Source: Aurantiochytrium sp. KH105 (taxonomy: Eukaryota; Sar; Bigyra; Thraustochytrida; Thraustochytriidae). Taken from it: DNA of 64,000 nt. This document shows, in pieces, positions 60,207-64,000 of the stretch. Positions within the stretch are counted from its first letter, which is position 1. The number at the start of each line of letters is the position of its first letter. The DNA is taken from the NCBI GenBank assembly GCA_003116975.1, contig BGKB01000101.1, positions 124,001-188,000 on the forward strand, read 5' to 3'. A model generated the notes under the pieces. It was given only the letters and a program-made list of their open reading frames with translations. It was not told where the DNA came from and made no database searches. Position numbers and translations under genes: made by a program.

Positions 60207-62768
60207 TCTTGTTGTAAAGTGAAACATGGATCGTAAGCATACATATCATTAAGCTTGGAGGCGTTGCTATAGGTTCTTTACTCTCTCCAGACCCTGGATA
60301 GCGACAGGCTCAGCGCGAGAACGCACGTCTTCGCACTCACTTTGTCTCGCTACAAAAGTAGCGGATTTACAGTTAGTTCCTTTTCTCCCCTTTCAATTGT
60401 TTAAAGAGGCTTCTCGCAGCAGAAAGCGATCAGCAGCAAGGGAAAGCGAAATGGCGCTGCTGCATCCCTTTGACTCTGTTCTGCGCAGCGTTCATCGAAC
60501 GCCTTTCCTCTGCGTGCCGTACTCGGCCGATCCTTGAATGCGGGGCCCGCGTGTGGGGACTGAACTGGCGCGGCAGGCAGAAGGCTGACGGTCAGAGCGT
60601 CCGCGATGGACCCTACGATGCGTCGAGCCGACCACAGTCCACTGTGGAGCAAAGAGCTGCAGGCCGCAGAGCTGCGGAGGCCAAACGCACTGGCCGCGGC
60701 GCCCTTCAGTGGCTTGGCTAGCTGCGTGTTTTCTGCGGGCACACAGCAGTTTCTCACGCTGCGCAGGAGGGCGGCAGCGTCCAATCGGGGGGGGCGGGGC
60801 CAAGGCCGCGCCGAGCGTCCTTCGCGCGCGGAATGCACCTCTGAAGCGGCGCCGGACGCGCGGCGCACTCTGCGGCTGCGGGCGGCCGTCCTCTGCGGCT
60901 GCGGGCGGCGAGGGGCGCGGCGCGAGTCTTGCGCGGGGGGGCAGGCGCGACGTCGAGGCCGAGTCTCCGCGCGCCGCTGGCGAGGGCGCGGCCGCGCGAA
61001 CGAACGAAGGGCGCCAAGAAAGGACGCAGCGCGAGCGCGACGACGCAAAGGCGAGGCCAGGCGAGCGACGAGAGCGCAGAAGCGAGACCAGAGGCCGCCA
61101 CGCCGCCGGCGAGACGCCGCGCGCCGCGGCGCCGCGCGAGAACGCGGCGCGGCGCGGCGCCAGGGCAGATGTGCGGATGAATCAGTTTGGTGGGGAGGGG
61201 ATCGAAAACGGGCGCCCCTTGCCGCACGCTTGGCGCAGATGGATGCAGATAACTTTGCCCTCCCGTCGCGCAGGGAAGAGCCCCGCCCCGGCGGGCCTCC
61301 CAGGGCCCGGCTTCTCAGGCGCGAGCGCCGCGCGGGCAGGGCCTGCGCGACGTGGCACCTGATGCGCGCATGATGCGGCGGCGGCACCTGATGCGCGCTC
61401 GCGGGTGGATGATTGCTTTTGCGCGGGGAGTCATCCATCGATCGATTTCCCGCGGCAGCCGCGCCCCGCGCCGCCGCCATGCGCGCCGCCGACGCGCCGC
61501 GCTCGCGCGCGCGCGGAGACATGGCACGCGAGCATGGCACGAGGCATGGCATGCGCCCGATGCGCGCGCGCCATGGCGCCGCATGCATGCCATCCATGAT
61601 CATCATCTCGCGCGCGCTCGCATGGGCGCCGCCATGCACGAACATGCGCCGCGATGCCGCCTCGCCTCGCCGCGACGCCCGGGAGACACTCCGCGCGGCC
61701 AGAGAAAGCCCGGGCGCGCGCGCCCGGCGCGGCGGTGCGGTGCGTTGGCCCCGAGCGCGCCGCAGCAGGGCAGCGCTTGTCAAAAGTCTGACCTAGGAGC
61801 TGAAGGTGCAAGAATCGCGAAGCAGCGTGGGTGGAAAATCGCAGAAACTCGCAGAAAGGGTCGCGCCTCGCACCATGTTTTCCTCGTTTCGGTATGTGTT
61901 GTGTGGGGAACATGAGAGAGAATGACGTCACATTTGGTGAGGGTTACAGACGAAATGTAGGTGGAGTTGTGGTGCGTATTGACCACAACAAGCCTGTCGG
62001 GACTGCTGTTCATGGGCATTACAACTCGTCCGCATTGCGATAGCACTTTCGTTTTGTTTGTTTTTCAATTTTCGGAGGAGTGACAATCATCTTCACTCTT
62101 CACCATATCATGCATGGACTACACATGCAGAAGCGAGACGACGCAAAGAATGGTCAACAGAGTCGATGAACAAAGTGATCTCATGTGCTTCGTGCTCCGA
62201 GTGCTCACTGCACGAATATCATTTTTGTTTCGCAAACATTTGCAAAAACGATTATCGATGACGCGGAGTTTTTGCGGACAGATTTGATTCTGCCTGCGTC
62301 GGTCTGCAACTTGTTGTCGAGTCCCTACTGCTTGGCTTCGGTGGTGGCTAGGTTGGACCCCAAACCCATCTTTATTAGATGATGCTATGCTAGGACGATT
62401 CTTGGCGCGGACTATCGTCGCTTCCAACACCAGTTCGTCCAACGGATACTTTTGTCGTGCACCAGGATCTCAACGCATACTTTGGTGGTGATGCTGCGCG
62501 GAGCCGATCGCTCGCGTCTAAGCTAACTTGGTTGACGTACTTACGCATCCATGCTCTAAAGTAGCTTCCCTCCCGGCGCTAGAAAACTGAGGCTACCCAC
62601 TCCCTCTCTGTGGTCAAACAACGGAAATTGGAGGTCTGCCTTTGTTTTGATTCGCTAGATTGTAGTTGACACCGAGCTTTTGGAGAATTTTCTTTGCATC
62701 ACACCCACGTCAGGTACATGCCATTGCCATAAAAGGACTTGATCGATGTGTGCGAGTTGGATATCTGG
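60207..62768. other. Gene-poor region, GC-rich then AT-richer
   Basis: 60400-61790 is extremely GC-rich with CATGGC/GCGCGC-type words (notably 61480-61680), and its long open frames are composition artefacts. 61800-62768 is AT-richer; several short open frames (for example plus 61831-62043) look somewhat protein-like but match nothing I recognise. Confidence 0.4.
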
Positions 62769-63890
62769 CTACCCTACGATGCAGTTATCTCGGGACCTTG
62801 TTCTGGGTTCGAGTGCTTCGGGTGATTTGGGCCTGCTGGCGGACGAACCCGCATATGCGTGGCTTCGTGCAGCTTTGACTATGATTCATGCTATGAATAG
62901 CATGGTGAAAGGAAATGCGCGGGCTCGTGTAAAAGCGGCATTTAAGGTGATGGAATAATGTGCTGGGCCTTCGTCAAGACGGCATTACTGACGGAATGAT
63001 ACTCTGGTATTGACGCAAAGTCTGATTGAAAGAAAAAACAACAAAGATGATTCGTGTAAACGTAATAGAAATCTCCCCTCCGCGCGTAGCGCGATGGGAA
63101 GGAAGAAGTTGGAGTCTCTCGCTGCTGCTTGGAGACTGTAGTTGTTTGCCTAGGTTGCAAAGGAGTCGAACGGTACCCTACGATGCAGTTATCTCGGAAC
63201 CTTGTTCTGGGTTCGAGTGCTTCGGGTGATTTGGGTCTGCTGGCGGACGAACCCGCGTGTGCGTGACTTCGTGCAGCTTTGACTATGACTCATGCTATGA
63301 ATAGCATGGTGAAAGGAAATATGTGGGCTCGTGTAAAGGCGGCATTTATGGTGATGGAGTAATGTGCTGGGCCTTCGTCAAGGTGGCATTATTCAGCAAT
63401 GCGCTGGGCCTTCGTCAAGGCGGCACTACTGACGGAATGATACGCTGGTATTGACGCAAAGCCTGATTGAAAGAAAGAACAACAAAGATGATTCGTGTAA
63501 ACGTAAAAGAAATCTCCTCTCCGCGCGTAGCACGATGGGAAGGAAGAAGTTGGAGTCTCTCGCTGCTGCTTGGAGACTGTAGTTGTTTGCCTAGGTTGCA
63601 AAGGAGTCGAACGGTACCCTACGATGCAGTTATCTCGGAACCTTGTTCTGGGTTCGAGTGCTTCGGGTGATTTGGGTCTGCTGGCGGACGAATACGCGTG
63701 TGCGTGGCTTCGTGCAGCTTTGACTATGATACATGCTATGAATAGCATGGTGAAAGGAAATGCGCGGGCTCGTGTAAAAGCGGCATTTAAGGTGATGGAA
63801 TAATGTGCTGGGCCTTCGTCAAGGCGACATTACTCACTGACGGAGTGATACGCTGGGCCTCGTTAGGGCGGCATCATTGCAGTGGGTGCG
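62769..63890. repeat. Tandem array of 404/441-bp units with an internal hairpin
   Basis: Copies begin at about 62770, 63174 and 63615, marked by CCCTACGATGCAGTTATCTC. Spacings are 404 and 441 bp; the extra 37 bp is a second copy of a GCTGGGCCTTCGTCAAGG-containing segment (about 63381-63417). Each unit holds a perfect dyad, CATGCTATGAATAGCATG (first at 62887-62904). The third copy ends about 63840 in further short GCTGGGCC repeats and the array may continue beyond the window. Confidence 0.9.
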
Positions 63891-64000
63891 ACTTGTGTCA
63901 CACGCGTTGATTGTGTTGCGATGCGCATTGCGGTTCGCACTATGGTAGGTGCCTTGGTCCTACACTGCGTGTTGCCTTGGTCCTCCAGCAGTTTACCACC

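Noticed and set aside
60401-61783. 460-codon open frame on the minus strand
   Set aside because: Arg/Ala/Pro-rich and mirrored by equally long plus-strand frames; no domain seen.
1-64000. CRISPR arrays, bacterial operons, riboswitches, rRNA genes
   Set aside because: The tandem arrays lack unique spacers, the genes are eukaryotic with spliceosomal introns, and no rRNA-like sequence was recognised.

Overview
The window looks like nuclear DNA of a GC-rich unicellular eukaryote. It carries a 20S proteasome subunit, MAD1, a Tctex1 dynein light chain, ALG13, a DHHC acyltransferase, RGS and bZIP proteins, and real spliceosomal introns. Compact, mostly intronless genes, a fused LeuC-LeuD isopropylmalate isomerase, an aspartate kinase of the lysine/threonine route, an AP2-type DNA-binding domain and large homopolymer tracts fit a stramenopile, most likely a thraustochytrid (Labyrinthulomycetes). 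That placement is inference from gene content; no rRNA or organelle marker is present.

Layout. 1-5.4 kb: tail of an off-window gene, a class II DnaJ (minus), a small unknown protein, a seven-exon DHHC-family acyltransferase (minus), and divergently ALG13 (plus, two exons). 5.6-7.5 kb: a composite satellite (84-bp block plus 23-bp units) and a 54-bp repeat. 7.5-13.9 kb: gene-free, low-complexity DNA full of microsatellites. 13.9-22.9 kb: a three-repeat MYB protein, aspartate kinase with a degenerate LysA-like tail, a DUF1295 membrane reductase-like protein and a secreted protein. 25.6-35 kb: bZIP factor, MAD1, FATP-type acyl-CoA synthetase and a PH-RGS protein. 36.9-45 kb: proteasome alpha-2, a small helical protein, Tctex1 light chain, fused LEU1 and an ARMT1/DUF89 protein. 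45.4-57 kb: three predicted type II membrane proteins (sulfotransferase-like, JmjC/cupin hydroxylase-like, TTL-like ATP-grasp) and an AP2-domain protein. 57-64 kb: mostly gene-poor, GC-rich DNA ending in a tandem array of about 0.4-kb repeats.

I solved three spliced genes by hand (DHHC, ALG13, Tctex1). Seven of their eight introns begin GTACG, which may be the donor signature of this genome. The genes do not form one pathway; most are housekeeping. The items most worth a second look are a cluster of GTGCAC-core palindromes between LEU1 and DUF89, the aspartate kinase with a LysA-like domain lacking its PLP lysine, a DHHC enzyme with a stripped zinc-binding domain, a TTL-type ligase with a signal anchor, and the two higher-order tandem arrays.
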